Positions 1-8,097 of a stretch of DNA of 64,000 bases are shown here, one piece after another. The notes below the pieces were generated by a model. That model did not search any database, had not been told where the DNA came from, and saw nothing but the letters and a program-made list of their open reading frames with translations. Within the stretch, counting starts at the first letter, position 1, and each line of letters starts with the position of its first letter. A program made the translations under genes and the position numbers. The DNA lies in IMG/VR virus record IMGVR_UViG_3300046746_000620, positions 1-64,000 of that record; one strand, 5' to 3'. This stretch comes from a virus.

Positions 1-1100
1 CCAGTTTCTGTCTCTGTCTCTGTTTCAGTCTGAGTTTGTGTTTCTGTCTCTGTCTCTGTTTCAGTCTGAGTTTCAGTTTCTGTTTCAGTTTGGGTTTCTG
101 TCTCTGTTTCAGTCTGAGTACCAGTTTCTGTTTCTGTCTCTGTTTCAGTCTGAGTCTGGGTCTGTGTTTGAGTTTCAGTCTGAGTTTCAGTTTCTGTTTC
201 GGTAAATGTATTTGTCTGAGTTTGAGTCTCTGTTTCAGTTTGAGTCTCTGTTTCAGTTTGAGTCTCTGTTTCAGTTTGAGTTTCTGTCTCTGTTTGAGTC
301 TGAGTACCAGTTTCTGTCTCTGTCTCTGTTTCAGTCTGAGTCTGGGTCTCTGTTTGAGTTTCAGTCTGAGTTTGTGTTTCTGTCTCTGTCTCTGTTTCAG
401 TCTGAGTTTCAGTTTCTGTTTCGGTAAATGTATTTGTCTGAGTTTGAGTCTCTGTTTCAGTTTGAGTTTCTGTCTCTGTTTCAGTCTGAGTACCAGTTTC
501 TGTCTCTGTCTCTGTTTCAGTCTGAGTCTGGGTCTCTGTTTGAGTTTCAGTCTGAGTTTGTGTTTCTGTCTCTGTCTCTGTTTCAGTCTGAGTTTCAGTT
601 TCTGTTTCGGTAAATGTATTTGTCTGAGTTTGAGTCTCTGTTTCAGTTTGAGTTTCTGTCTCTGTTTCAGTCTGAGTACCAGTTTCTGTCTCTGTCTCTG
701 TTTCAGTCTGAGTTTGTGTTTCTGTCTCTGTCTCTGTTTCAGTCTGAGTTTCAGTTTCTGTTTCAGTTTGGGTTTCTGTCTCTGTTTCAGTCTGAGTACC
801 AGTTTCTGTTTCTGTCTCTGTTTCAGTCTGAGTCTGGGTCTCTGTTTGAGTTTCAGTCTGAGTTTCAGTTTCTGTTTCGGTAAATGTATTTGTCTGAGTT
901 TGAGTCTCTGTTTCAGTCTGAGTACCAGTTTCTGTCTCTGTCTCTGTTTCAGTCTGAGTCTGGGTCTCTGTTTGAGTCTGAGTCTGGGTCTCTGTTTGGG
1001 TCTGAGTACCAGTTTCTGTTTGAGTCTCCGTCTCTGTTTCAGTGAATGTATTTGTCTGGGTTTGAGTCTCTGTTTCTGTTTCTGTTTCTGTTTCAGAAAT
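1..1100 (-). repeat. Degenerate 6-bp (Thr-x) coding repeat
   Basis: The coding strand is an imperfect run of ACN-GAR/CAR hexamers encoding T-E/T-Q. Larger blocks recur: a unit containing the residues NTFTE (plus-strand gtaaatgtatttgtctgag) appears near 205, 425, 610, 880 and 1045, and marks a higher-order repeat of roughly 170-270 bp. The plus strand is made almost entirely of T, G and C. The tract is likely to be variable in length through slippage or recombination. Confidence 0.9.
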
Positions 1101-1505
1101 TGTTGGAGATACTGTCGGGGTTCCATCAGCACAACAACCTAAAGATAGTCTATATATATCTGTAGAACTTGAATGAGAAAATTGAAATTCAGGAATATCA
1201 ACAAATCCTTGCCCTGGTTTTAGAATAATTTTATAAGCTTTTCCGCACTCTAAGGATTTTATTCCAAGGAATGGAATTTGACTTTTAGTAGCTGAACTCG
1301 AATAAGAAGACTCTGAAACTAAATCTTCAAAAGGATGTATAGCATAATAAATTTCTGGATGATTGTGATCGTTGTTATTAGAATCTCCCGCATCAATAGT
1401 TACTAAATCAAAAGGGATACATTTCGCAGCACTTTCTTCAGGACAAGTCCCATACCACCCATAGTAAATTAGGTAATTGGATTGATTTTGATCTAAGCGA
1501 GCCAT
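1..1505 (-). CDS. Thr-repeat fibre-like virion protein (partial, C-terminus off the left edge)
   Basis: The gene starts at the ATG at 1505, one base after the stop of the gene upstream, and stays open to the window edge, giving at least 501 residues. Residues 1 to about 120 form a mixed-composition domain with scattered cysteines. A GCCADG segment at about residue 121 follows, and from about residue 137 the protein is almost pure T-x-T-x (x = E, Q, N, F, G, S). No enzymatic motif is visible. The layout (small globular head, Cys-Cys, long Thr stalk) matches parts of the genes at 1507-4176 and 43002-45809. I infer an extended stalk of a tail fibre or surface appendage. The antisense Ser/Leu/Phe/Cys-rich frames over the repeat are shadows. 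Confidence 0.75.
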   Translation of the reverse strand, partial: MARLDQNQSNYLIYYGWYGTCPEESAAKCIPFDLVTIDAGDSNNNDHNHPEIYYAIHPFEDLVSESSYSSSATKSQIPFLGIKSLECGKAYKIILKPGQGFVDIPEFQFSHSSSTDIYRLSLGCCADGTPTVSPTISETETETETETQTQTNTFTETETETQTETGTQTQTETQTQTQTETQTQTETETETETGTQTETETQTQTNTFTETETETQTETQTETQTQTETETETETGTQTETETETQTETETETQTETETETETQTQTETETETETGTQTETETETQTETETQTQTNTFTETETETQTETETETETQTQTETQTETQTQTETETETETGTQTETETETQTETETQTQTNTFTETETETQTETETETETQTQTETQTETQTQTETETETETGTQTQTETETQTETETQTETETQTETETQTQTNTFTETETETQTETQTQTQTQTETETETETGTQTETETETQTETETETQTETETETETQTQTETETETET

Positions 1506-1506
1506 G

Positions 1507-4176
1507 TTAACTTATTGTTATAGAATAAACACCTCCGTTAAGATTTACGGTTTGACCCTCTAGCATCTTTACCATGTCTTCTACACTGGTGAATTCTGGG
1601 TAATATGTATCTTTAGGTTGGAATGGGGAGTAATATGATTTGAGCATCATACCTTCAACATACAAATGGTTTTCTACCGAAATAACCGTTTCTGCTTGTA
1701 CGAATCTAGGGCCTGAAGAAAAGAAAGAATTCCATTGTCCAGGATCGCTAGTCCATTCTAGTATAAAAGTCGAATCTGGTACAAGATAACGTACATATAA
1801 ACCACCAGCATCTTCTTCAACAGTAAGACCTGATAGTTTTGTTACCATGTCTTCTACACTAGCGAATTCTGAATAATATGTATCTTTAGGTTGGAATGGG
1901 GAATAATATGATTTGAGCATCATACCTTCAACATACAAATGGTTTTCTACCGAAATAACCGTTCCTGCTTGTACGAATCTAGGGCCTGAGGAAAAGAAAG
2001 AATTCCATTGTCCAGGATCGCTAGTCCATTCTAAATAAAACTTTTTCAATCTAGGAGCTGGCGTTTCAGTTTCTGTTTGAGTAAATGTTTCGGTAGTTGT
2101 TGGTGTTGGGATGATGCTGTTTACATTAACTAATATAATTGTGCTCTGATTAGGGCCTGTAAGCTCTCCTATCCAGCATTCTCCTCCATAAGTATATTTT
2201 ATTGAACCATTAGAAACACCAAATGAAAGAGTTACATATCCTGTAAAGGTTGGATTTTGAACAGAGTCTTGAATGAAATAAGATCTATTCGTTGTATCTG
2301 ATACATCTAAATGGTAAAAGCAAAGAGTGCCTCCATTATCAAAACCATTTACATTAAAACCTGTATCCGCCGAAAATTGTGATCCCGTAGTTCTTGCTTG
2401 AATATCCCCAAACCCATCACAGCAATTAGGCTCAGAAGTTTGTGTTTCTGTTTCAGTCCCTGTTTGGGTTAAAGTAAATGAGCCTGTCTCTGTTTGTGTT
2501 TCTGTATCAGTCTGAGTTTGCGTTTCTGTCTCAGTTTGGGTTTGTGTTTCTGTTTCGGTCTGAGTCTGAGTATGAGTTTCTGTTTCAGTCTGAGTCTGAG
2601 TGCCAGTTTCTGTTTCAGTCTCTGTATCAGTCTGAGTTTGCGTTTCTGTCTCAGTTTGGGTTTGTGTTTCTGTTTCGGTCTGAGTGTGAGTATGAGTTTT
2701 TGTTTCAGTCTGAGTCTGAGTGCCAGTTTCTGTTTCAGTCTCTGTAGTCGTCTGAGTTTCTGTCTCTGTCTCAGTCTGGGTTTGCGTTTCTGTCTCAGTT
2801 TGAGTTTGCGTTTCTGTTTCTGTCTCAGTTTGAGTTTGTGTTTCTGTCTCGGTCTGAGTCTGAGTTTGTGTTTCAGTCTGAGTCTGAGTTTCTGTTTCTG
2901 TTTGGGTAAATGTATTTGTCTGAGTTTGAGTATCTGTTTGGGTCTGAGTGCCAGTTTCTGTTTCAGTCTCTGTAGTCGTCTGAGTTTCTGTCCCTGTCTC
3001 AGTCTGAGTTTGCGTTTCTGTCTCAGTTTGGGTTTGTGTTTCTGTTTCAGTCTGAGTCTGAGTTTGTGTTTCTGTATCTGTATGGGTCTGAGTTTCTGTC
3101 TCGGTCTGAGTCTGAGTCTCTGTTTGAGTCTGAGTACCAGTTTCTGTTTCAGTAAATGTGTTTGTCTGAGTTTCTGTCTCGGTTTGAGTTTGCGTTTCTG
3201 TTTCTGTCTCGGTTTGAGTTTGCGTTTCTGTTTCAGTCTGAGTCTGAGTTTGTGTTTCTGTTTCAGTCTGAGTCTGAGTTTCTGTTTCTGTTTGGGTAAA
3301 TGTATTTGTCTGAGTTTGAGTATCTGTTTGGGTCTGAGTGCCAGTTTCTGTCTCTGTTTCTGTTTCGGTCTGAGTCTGAGTTTCTGTATCTGTTTCCGTA
3401 AATGTATTTGTCTGAGTTTGAGTTTCTGTCTCTGTTTGGGTTTGGGTTTCGGTTTGGGTAAAAGAACCTGTTTCAGTTTTTGTTTCTGTTCTTGTATTAG
3501 TAAATGTATTAGTATAAGTTTGGCTGTTTGTCGCAGTTTCGGTTTGGGTATCTGTATTTGTTTTAGTATGAGTTTGAGTCTCTGTTTCTGTATTAGTATC
3601 AGTTATTGTTGAAGTTTGAGTTGTTGTGTAAGACCCTGTTTCGGTTTGAGTTGGTGTTTCAGTTTCTGTTCTGGTTTGAGTTTGCGTGAATGAACCTGTT
3701 TCGGTTTGAGTCTCTGTAAATGAACCTGTTTCGGTTTCAGTTTCTGTATTTGAGGGAGTTTCCGTCGGGTTTGTTTCTGTTATAGTTGGTGATTTAGGTA
3801 TTGAGTCTATTAGGAAATCAGGTTTATATATAGGATTATGGCAATGAGAAACAGTAAAATCACAACTAGAACTATTTACTTGAATTTTTAAAAAATTAAA
3901 ATTAAAAATTTGTTGATAATTTAATGTGTCTGAAGATTTTGAAGAAACCTCAAGGCTATAAATCTTTACCCAAGATTTTAAATTGATATCATTTGATACA
4001 TATATCGATATATCACTAGGAGAATCAGATTTATTATTTAAAAAAAGTGTAAAAGAATGAGTTAAATGCTTAGATATATCATAGTTTATAGACTCCGAAG
4101 AGCCTGAATCAGTAGGAAGCAATGAACCCGAAAATTCATAGCTAACTGATAGTGTTTTATTTAACTCAGACCTCAT
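1507..4176 (-). CDS. Thr-repeat fibre-like protein with duplicated C-terminal domain
   Basis: This 889-residue protein has no recognised enzyme motif. Residues 1-130 form an N-terminal domain rich in Ser and Asp, possibly the virion attachment part. Residues about 130-582 are a T-x-T-x stalk. A SEPNCCDGF segment follows, then a globular domain to about residue 690, a short second Thr linker, and two nearly identical 91-residue domains (about 711-889). Each of these contains EWTSDPGQWNSFF and YYSPFQPKDTYY. The duplication is in frame at DNA level (273-bp offset). Position downstream of the tail genes suggests a tail fibre or host-binding appendage. The terminal repeated domain is the best candidate for the receptor-binding tip, by inference. 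Confidence 0.75.
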   Translation of the reverse strand: MRSELNKTLSVSYEFSGSLLPTDSGSSESINYDISKHLTHSFTLFLNNKSDSPSDISIYVSNDINLKSWVKIYSLEVSSKSSDTLNYQQIFNFNFLKIQVNSSSCDFTVSHCHNPIYKPDFLIDSIPKSPTITETNPTETPSNTETETETGSFTETQTETGSFTQTQTRTETETPTQTETGSYTTTQTSTITDTNTETETQTHTKTNTDTQTETATNSQTYTNTFTNTRTETKTETGSFTQTETQTQTETETQTQTNTFTETDTETQTQTETETETETGTQTQTDTQTQTNTFTQTETETQTQTETETQTQTQTETETQTQTETETETQTQTETETQTNTFTETETGTQTQTETQTQTETETQTHTDTETQTQTQTETETQTQTETETQTQTETGTETQTTTETETETGTQTQTDTQTQTNTFTQTETETQTQTETQTQTQTETETQTQTETETETQTQTETETQTQTETETETQTTTETETETGTQTQTETKTHTHTQTETETQTQTETETQTQTDTETETETGTQTQTETETHTQTQTETETQTQTETETQTQTDTETQTETGSFTLTQTGTETETQTSEPNCCDGFGDIQARTTGSQFSADTGFNVNGFDNGGTLCFYHLDVSDTTNRSYFIQDSVQNPTFTGYVTLSFGVSNGSIKYTYGGECWIGELTGPNQSTIILVNVNSIIPTPTTTETFTQTETETPAPRLKKFYLEWTSDPGQWNSFFSSGPRFVQAGTVISVENHLYVEGMMLKSYYSPFQPKDTYYSEFASVEDMVTKLSGLTVEEDAGGLYVRYLVPDSTFILEWTSDPGQWNSFFSSGPRFVQAETVISVENHLYVEGMMLKSYYSPFQPKDTYYPEFTSVEDMVKMLEGQTVNLNGGVYSITIS
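1571..2033 (-). repeat. 273-bp tandem duplication (copies 1571-1760 and 1844-2033)
   Basis: The 190-bp cores at 1571-1760 and 1844-2033 are offset by exactly 273 bp (91 codons). They differ at only a handful of positions, apparently all transitions. They encode the repeated EWTSDPGQW...YYSPFQPKDTYY domain. The offset is a multiple of three, so the frame is kept. The near-identity indicates a recent duplication or gene conversion. Confidence 0.95.
2430..3790 (-). repeat. Degenerate 6-bp (Thr-x) coding repeat, second tract
   Basis: The coding strand again alternates ACN with GAR, CAR or AAY codons for about 450 codons, with recurring NTFTE and GTQTQ blocks. It resembles the tract at 1-1100 but its higher-order blocks differ. 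Degeneracy rises toward the N-terminal end of the protein (3450-3790), as is usual for older repeats at an array edge. Confidence 0.9.
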
Positions 4177-4187
4177 AATAAACTAAT

Positions 4188-4214
4188 AAAAGTATTTTAC
4201 ACGAAAATACTTTT
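4188..4214 (-). terminator. Rho-independent-type hairpin after the sugar-enzyme genes
   Basis: A perfect 11-bp stem (AAAAGTATTTT, loop ACACG, AAAATACTTTT) lies between the end of the gene at 4252-5184 and the start of the one at 1507-4176. All stem pairs but two are A/T, so the stem is weak. It is symmetric and could act in either direction; on the minus strand it would end the sugar-gene transcript. Confidence 0.6.
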
Positions 4215-4251
4215 AGAAGCCGATTTTATATAAAAAAAGTTACATTTTAGA

Positions 4252-5184
4252 TTACTCTCTAAGGTCTGCTGATGATTTATTACTCAAATACCAGTTTATT
4301 GTTTGCTCAAGACCTTCCTCAAAAGAAATGGGATGAAAGTCTGGGAAAATAATTTTCATTTTTGAGACATCTAACACTTTTCTTTGTACTCCATTTGGTT
4401 TTGATGTATCCCATTTCAAATCTCCTTTGTATTTTATAAATTTAGCAGTTAAATCAGCAAGTTCTTTGATTGATGTCCCAATACCTGTCCCGATGTTTAC
4501 AGGATCTAGATCGTGATCAACATTTACAGACATAGAAATAACCTTGGCAGCATCCTTAACGTGTAAAAATTCTCTAACAGGACTTCCATCACCCCAATTA
4601 GTAATTTCGGGTTCATTTATTTGATCAGAAAACCTTTTTATTAAAGCTGATACTACATGAGCTCGATATTCTTGAAATACATCGTGTTCTCCGTATAAGT
4701 TAGTAAGCACTAGGTGGTTTCCTAATAATCCATATTGTTGATAATAAGATTTTTGAGCTATTAATTGAATTTTTTTTGAAGAGCCGTAGCCGATAACAGA
4801 ATCGTGCATGGGGCCATTCCAAAAATCTTTTTCTTTCATATCTCCTTCGACGTGACCTGGGTAAGCACAGGCAGAACCTACAGCAACAACTTTATTAACA
4901 TCGTTTTTTGCCGCAGCCTCATAAATATTAGCTGTCATTAAAGTGTTATTCCTGAAGAGGTTAGCGGGCTCTTCGACATTAATGTTTAATCCGCCATAAT
5001 ATGCAGCCGAATGAATTATGACTTCTGGCTTATGTTTTTTAATATAATTAAAAGTTGAATTATAATCATAAAGATTAAACTCAGAGCTTCTTGGAGCAAG
5101 GACTTCGAATTTTTTTTCGCACTCGCTAACGATTTGCCTCCCCAGAAAACCTGAACCGCCTGTAACTAATATTTTTTTATACAT
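4252..5184 (-). CDS. GDP-L-fucose synthase-like SDR epimerase/reductase
   Basis: The protein is an extended short-chain dehydrogenase of 310 residues. The NAD(P)-binding glycine motif TGGSGFLG sits at residues 8-15. A GSACAYPG segment (about 105) and YGSSKK (about 133) supply the catalytic Ser and the Tyr-x3-Lys pair. The later LYGEHD and REFLHVKDAA segments are typical of the GDP-fucose synthase (Fcl/GMER) branch, which makes GDP-L-fucose from GDP-4-keto-6-deoxymannose in the cytoplasm. Length fits the family. No GDP-mannose 4,6-dehydratase is seen in the window, so the substrate must come from the host or from outside the window. It overlaps the preceding gene by 8 bp. Confidence 0.8.
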   Translation of the reverse strand: MYKKILVTGGSGFLGRQIVSECEKKFEVLAPRSSEFNLYDYNSTFNYIKKHKPEVIIHSAAYYGGLNINVEEPANLFRNNTLMTANIYEAAAKNDVNKVVAVGSACAYPGHVEGDMKEKDFWNGPMHDSVIGYGSSKKIQLIAQKSYYQQYGLLGNHLVLTNLYGEHDVFQEYRAHVVSALIKRFSDQINEPEITNWGDGSPVREFLHVKDAAKVISMSVNVDHDLDPVNIGTGIGTSIKELADLTAKFIKYKGDLKWDTSKPNGVQRKVLDVSKMKIIFPDFHPISFEEGLEQTINWYLSNKSSADLRE

Positions 5185-6109
5185 TTTTATATTTACTCCT
5201 ACTATCTAAAGCTGGAACAGCTTGAATTAATTCGTTAATACCTTCTTCTATAGTTTTTTTAATATTAAATCCTATATTATTTATTTTCTTATAAGACACT
5301 TCATAATTCCTTTTATCTTCATCTTCTCCAAACTCCGCAAAATGAAGATAGTAATCTACTTTGTCTTTTATCATCAAAGCTATTTCTTCTTTACTAAAGT
5401 TATTAAAATCTCCCCCAACATTATAAGTATTATTCTTCATAATATCATAATTCTCTATAGCATAAACTATACTATCAGCCATATCATCTACATGAATAAA
5501 AGTTCTTTTGAAGCTTTTTTCAAACATAACAAGAGTTTTGTTATTAATAGCCTGATAGACAAAATCATTAATAAGAAGATCTAATCTCATCCTTGGAGAC
5601 AAACCAAAAGCTGTGGCAAAACGATAAGCTACGGCACCATTTTCATTTAAAAAAATATTTTCAGCTTCAGTTTTAGTTGTTCCATATAAACTTATAGGGT
5701 TTAAAGGAGTTTCTTCAGTGCAAATTTCATTTTCAATAACTCCATAGTTAGACCCTGTTGAAGCATATACAGTTCCTTGATCTTTGGATAATAAGGACGA
5801 TATTAATTTAGAAGAGTCTACGTTAACTGTTTTTGCTAAATCTGGATTCTTTCTGCAAGCTGGAAACCCAACAATAGCCGCCAAATGTATAACAAATTCA
5901 AAGTTATGAACTAAGTTTTTCATTAAAGTTTCATCTCTAGCATCTCCTTTGATGAATTTAAACTTTTTATTTTTAAAAAAGGGGATAATTGTATGACCAT
6001 TGTCGTACATCAAATTATCGACAACACAGACCTTAAACCCTTTTTCTAATAATTTGGGAACTAAAACAGAACCCACGTATCCAGCACCTCCAGTAACTAA
6101 AATTTTCAT
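5177..6109 (-). CDS. NAD-dependent nucleotide-sugar epimerase/dehydratase
   Basis: This is an extended SDR protein of 310 residues. TGGAGYVG near residues 6-13 binds the dinucleotide. STGSNYG (about 120) and YGTTK (about 143) carry the catalytic Ser/Thr and Tyr-x3-Lys. FIHVDDMA is a conserved C-terminal SDR segment. The family interconverts or dehydrates NDP-sugars; which sugar cannot be told from sequence. It lies in one operon with the fucose-synthase-like gene downstream and sugar-transfer genes upstream. Confidence 0.8.
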   Translation of the reverse strand: MKILVTGGAGYVGSVLVPKLLEKGFKVCVVDNLMYDNGHTIIPFFKNKKFKFIKGDARDETLMKNLVHNFEFVIHLAAIVGFPACRKNPDLAKTVNVDSSKLISSLLSKDQGTVYASTGSNYGVIENEICTEETPLNPISLYGTTKTEAENIFLNENGAVAYRFATAFGLSPRMRLDLLINDFVYQAINNKTLVMFEKSFKRTFIHVDDMADSIVYAIENYDIMKNNTYNVGGDFNNFSKEEIALMIKDKVDYYLHFAEFGEDEDKRNYEVSYKKINNIGFNIKKTIEEGINELIQAVPALDSRSKYKNV

Positions 6110-6155
6110 AATATGTTTATTATGAATAGTAAATTACTTTTACTAAAAATCTAAA

Positions 6156-6932
6156 CTAATAATTAAAAAAATTACTTTTATAAAGAGGTGAATTTAGTTT
6201 TTCATCTAAATTAGAGCTATGATACTGGTGGTAGAAGTCGAAATTTAACTTTAGACCTAAATTGTAAACAGGGTTATGAGCGCATAAAGAATTTATAAAA
6301 TTGATATCAATGTATTTTTTAAATATTAAATCTTCATTCAAAAAACTTCTTTGATTGATAAGAGATTTATTGAAAATAAATATTCCTCTAGCTGAACCAA
6401 AGAAAGGGCAAATATTATTTCTATAAAAACAATTATAGGCATAGTGAGGTTGATTAATTACAAACTCATTTATGTCGTCACTTAAAACATGTTTTATTGG
6501 ATCTTTCGATTGTAATTCGTCTAAAGATCTAGATTGGGAATAAGCGAGATTAGGTAGCTTGCTCGAAGAAAAAAACCAGTCAAAGAAAGATATTCCAGGA
6601 ATTGTGTCTTGGTCAATTTTTAATATAAAATTAAAAGAGCAGTGATCTATGCAAAAGTTTAATGCATGTGGTATTGAAAAAACTGACTCTTTACAAAATT
6701 TTTTTGAAGGAGTTAATATTTTAATAAAATCTTTTTTTTTGTATAGATTAATTGATTCAATAATAGGAGTTTCTGAGAAGTAGTCACAAACTATAATCTC
6801 TACTCGATTGATTAAATTTAATTTTTCTATAAAAAAAGTAATACAATTTAATGTATTTGTTAATCTTTTAAGCGAAGATCCTTTATAGAAATCATTTCTT
6901 GAGCAAAGAATAATGCTTAATTTTTCGTTCAT
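6156..6932 (-). CDS. GT-A-fold glycosyltransferase (family 2-like)
   Basis: The 258-residue protein begins with a GT2-like strand and loop (LSIILCSRND) and has a metal-binding DxD-like motif, KIDQDTIPG, at about residue 109. This is the usual arrangement of inverting glycosyltransferases that use NDP-sugars. There is no membrane segment. It sits between nucleotide-sugar enzymes and further transferase-like genes, so it probably uses the sugars they make. The acceptor is unknown; virion Thr-rich proteins encoded nearby are one possibility. Confidence 0.65.
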   Translation of the reverse strand: MNEKLSIILCSRNDFYKGSSLKRLTNTLNCITFFIEKLNLINRVEIIVCDYFSETPIIESINLYKKKDFIKILTPSKKFCKESVFSIPHALNFCIDHCSFNFILKIDQDTIPGISFFDWFFSSSKLPNLAYSQSRSLDELQSKDPIKHVLSDDINEFVINQPHYAYNCFYRNNICPFFGSARGIFIFNKSLINQRSFLNEDLIFKKYIDINFINSLCAHNPVYNLGLKLNFDFYHQYHSSNLDEKLNSPLYKSNFFNY

Positions 6933-6934
6933 GA

Positions 6935-7294
6935 TTAAATAAAGTTTGATATATGATCACTACTAAAAGAAAAATAAAAAGAATCTTCATTTAAATAGTA
7001 AGTATTTTTGAAATTAAATGGCAAACTTTTATCACTTTTATAAATTATAACATGATTCAGGAGATTAACAGGTAATTCATAATCTTTAGATGATCTTATA
7101 TTTTTAAAAATTTTTTTTAAAAAAACCTCATGATCAGAACTTAAACTTATTAAATAAAAAATAGAATTATTTAATAGCAAGCTACATTTGTTCATTTGAG
7201 CTACTAAAGTATTAGTTAAATGAATAGGTAATTGAGGTGCATAAATACCCACACAAAATTTATTGTTTTTTTTAATTGAATTATATACGCTCAA
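6935..7294 (-). CDS. Hypothetical protein in the glycosyltransferase cluster
   Basis: A 119-residue protein that I do not recognise. It has alternating hydrophobic strands and no clear motif. It overlaps the upstream gene by 4 bp (ATGA-type) and is 2 bp from the next gene, so it is translated with the transferases. It could be a separate domain of a split glycosyltransferase. Confidence 0.55.
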   Translation of the reverse strand: MSVYNSIKKNNKFCVGIYAPQLPIHLTNTLVAQMNKCSLLLNNSIFYLISLSSDHEVFLKKIFKNIRSSKDYELPVNLLNHVIIYKSDKSLPFNFKNTYYLNEDSFYFSFSSDHISNFI

Positions 7295-7977
7295 GATTTT
7301 TTATGAAGAATTTTTGTATTGGGATATAAACTAATAACCTCATCTAAAGTTTTTTTTGAATCAATAGGGTCGCTTATGTTGACGATAAAGTCTGTATTAA
7401 TAAAATTATTATAATAATCTTTATCATTTTTGCAAGATTCATAAATCGCAACATCAAAACTTAAATAACTTAATCCATGAGAGACTTTTCTAAGTAAAAA
7501 TTTTTCAGATTTATCTAATATTTTTTTTAATTGTTTAGAGTTTTTATAAATAGCAACTCCATTTAAATGCTCTCGATAACTTAAGTTTTTATGATATACA
7601 TTATCGCCTTTATATTTTGATCCTGCTATAATAAAATTATTATTATTTACAAAAATTAAAAAAGTAGAGATCCACCCGTCTATTAACTCAACATCTGTTT
7701 CTAATAGTAGAAAACTTTTGTATTTTATTGGGTAATCAATTAAGTAGTTTAATGATTCAAAGAAAAGAATATTAGGGCCAGATGTTAAACTATAAGGAGT
7801 TATTTCCGTCGGATTAAAAGGGTGAAAACTTTTATCATAAACATCTTCCGAGCTATTTAAATTTAAATTTACAAAATATATATTAAAATTATACTTTAAC
7901 TTTTTTTCTTTTATATATTTCTCAAAGCTTTTGCTTGAAGCATTTACAAAAATAAAAAAATCAAATACATCACGCAA
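7291..7977 (-). CDS. Putative glycosyltransferase
   Basis: The 228-residue protein contains FLLLETDVELIDGW at about residue 92. There ETDVE resembles the DxD nucleotide-sugar site of GT-A enzymes, followed by a GW segment common in that fold. Other conserved blocks are weak. It is the first gene of a three-gene overlapping group (7977 down to 6156), after the ribonucleotide reductase gene. The assignment rests on one motif plus context. Confidence 0.5.
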   Translation of the reverse strand: MRDVFDFFIFVNASSKSFEKYIKEKKLKYNFNIYFVNLNLNSSEDVYDKSFHPFNPTEITPYSLTSGPNILFFESLNYLIDYPIKYKSFLLLETDVELIDGWISTFLIFVNNNNFIIAGSKYKGDNVYHKNLSYREHLNGVAIYKNSKQLKKILDKSEKFLLRKVSHGLSYLSFDVAIYESCKNDKDYYNNFINTDFIVNISDPIDSKKTLDEVISLYPNTKILHKKS

Positions 7978-8097
7978 ATTATTATTTATATTTTTTTTAA
8001 AAAAATTTTCTAAACTTCCATTTTTATACTCTTTTAAAGTGCAAAGTAAAAAAATGCAGTTATATATTTTATTTTTTTTTTATATTTTTTCAATATA

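Noticed and set aside
36-1142. Long plus-strand frames rich in Cys, Leu, Phe and Ser over the repeat
   Set aside because: They are antisense to the Thr-x repeat and have no start signals. The minus strand gives a continuous protein with a normal N-terminal domain.
1571-2033. Duplicated fibre domain considered as template/variable repeat of a diversity-generating retroelement
   Set aside because: Differences are few and not biased to adenine positions, and no reverse transcriptase gene is in the window.
2494-3612. Plus-strand Cys/Leu/Ser/Phe-rich frame
   Set aside because: Antisense shadow of the second Thr-x tract, in the middle of a longer minus-strand gene.
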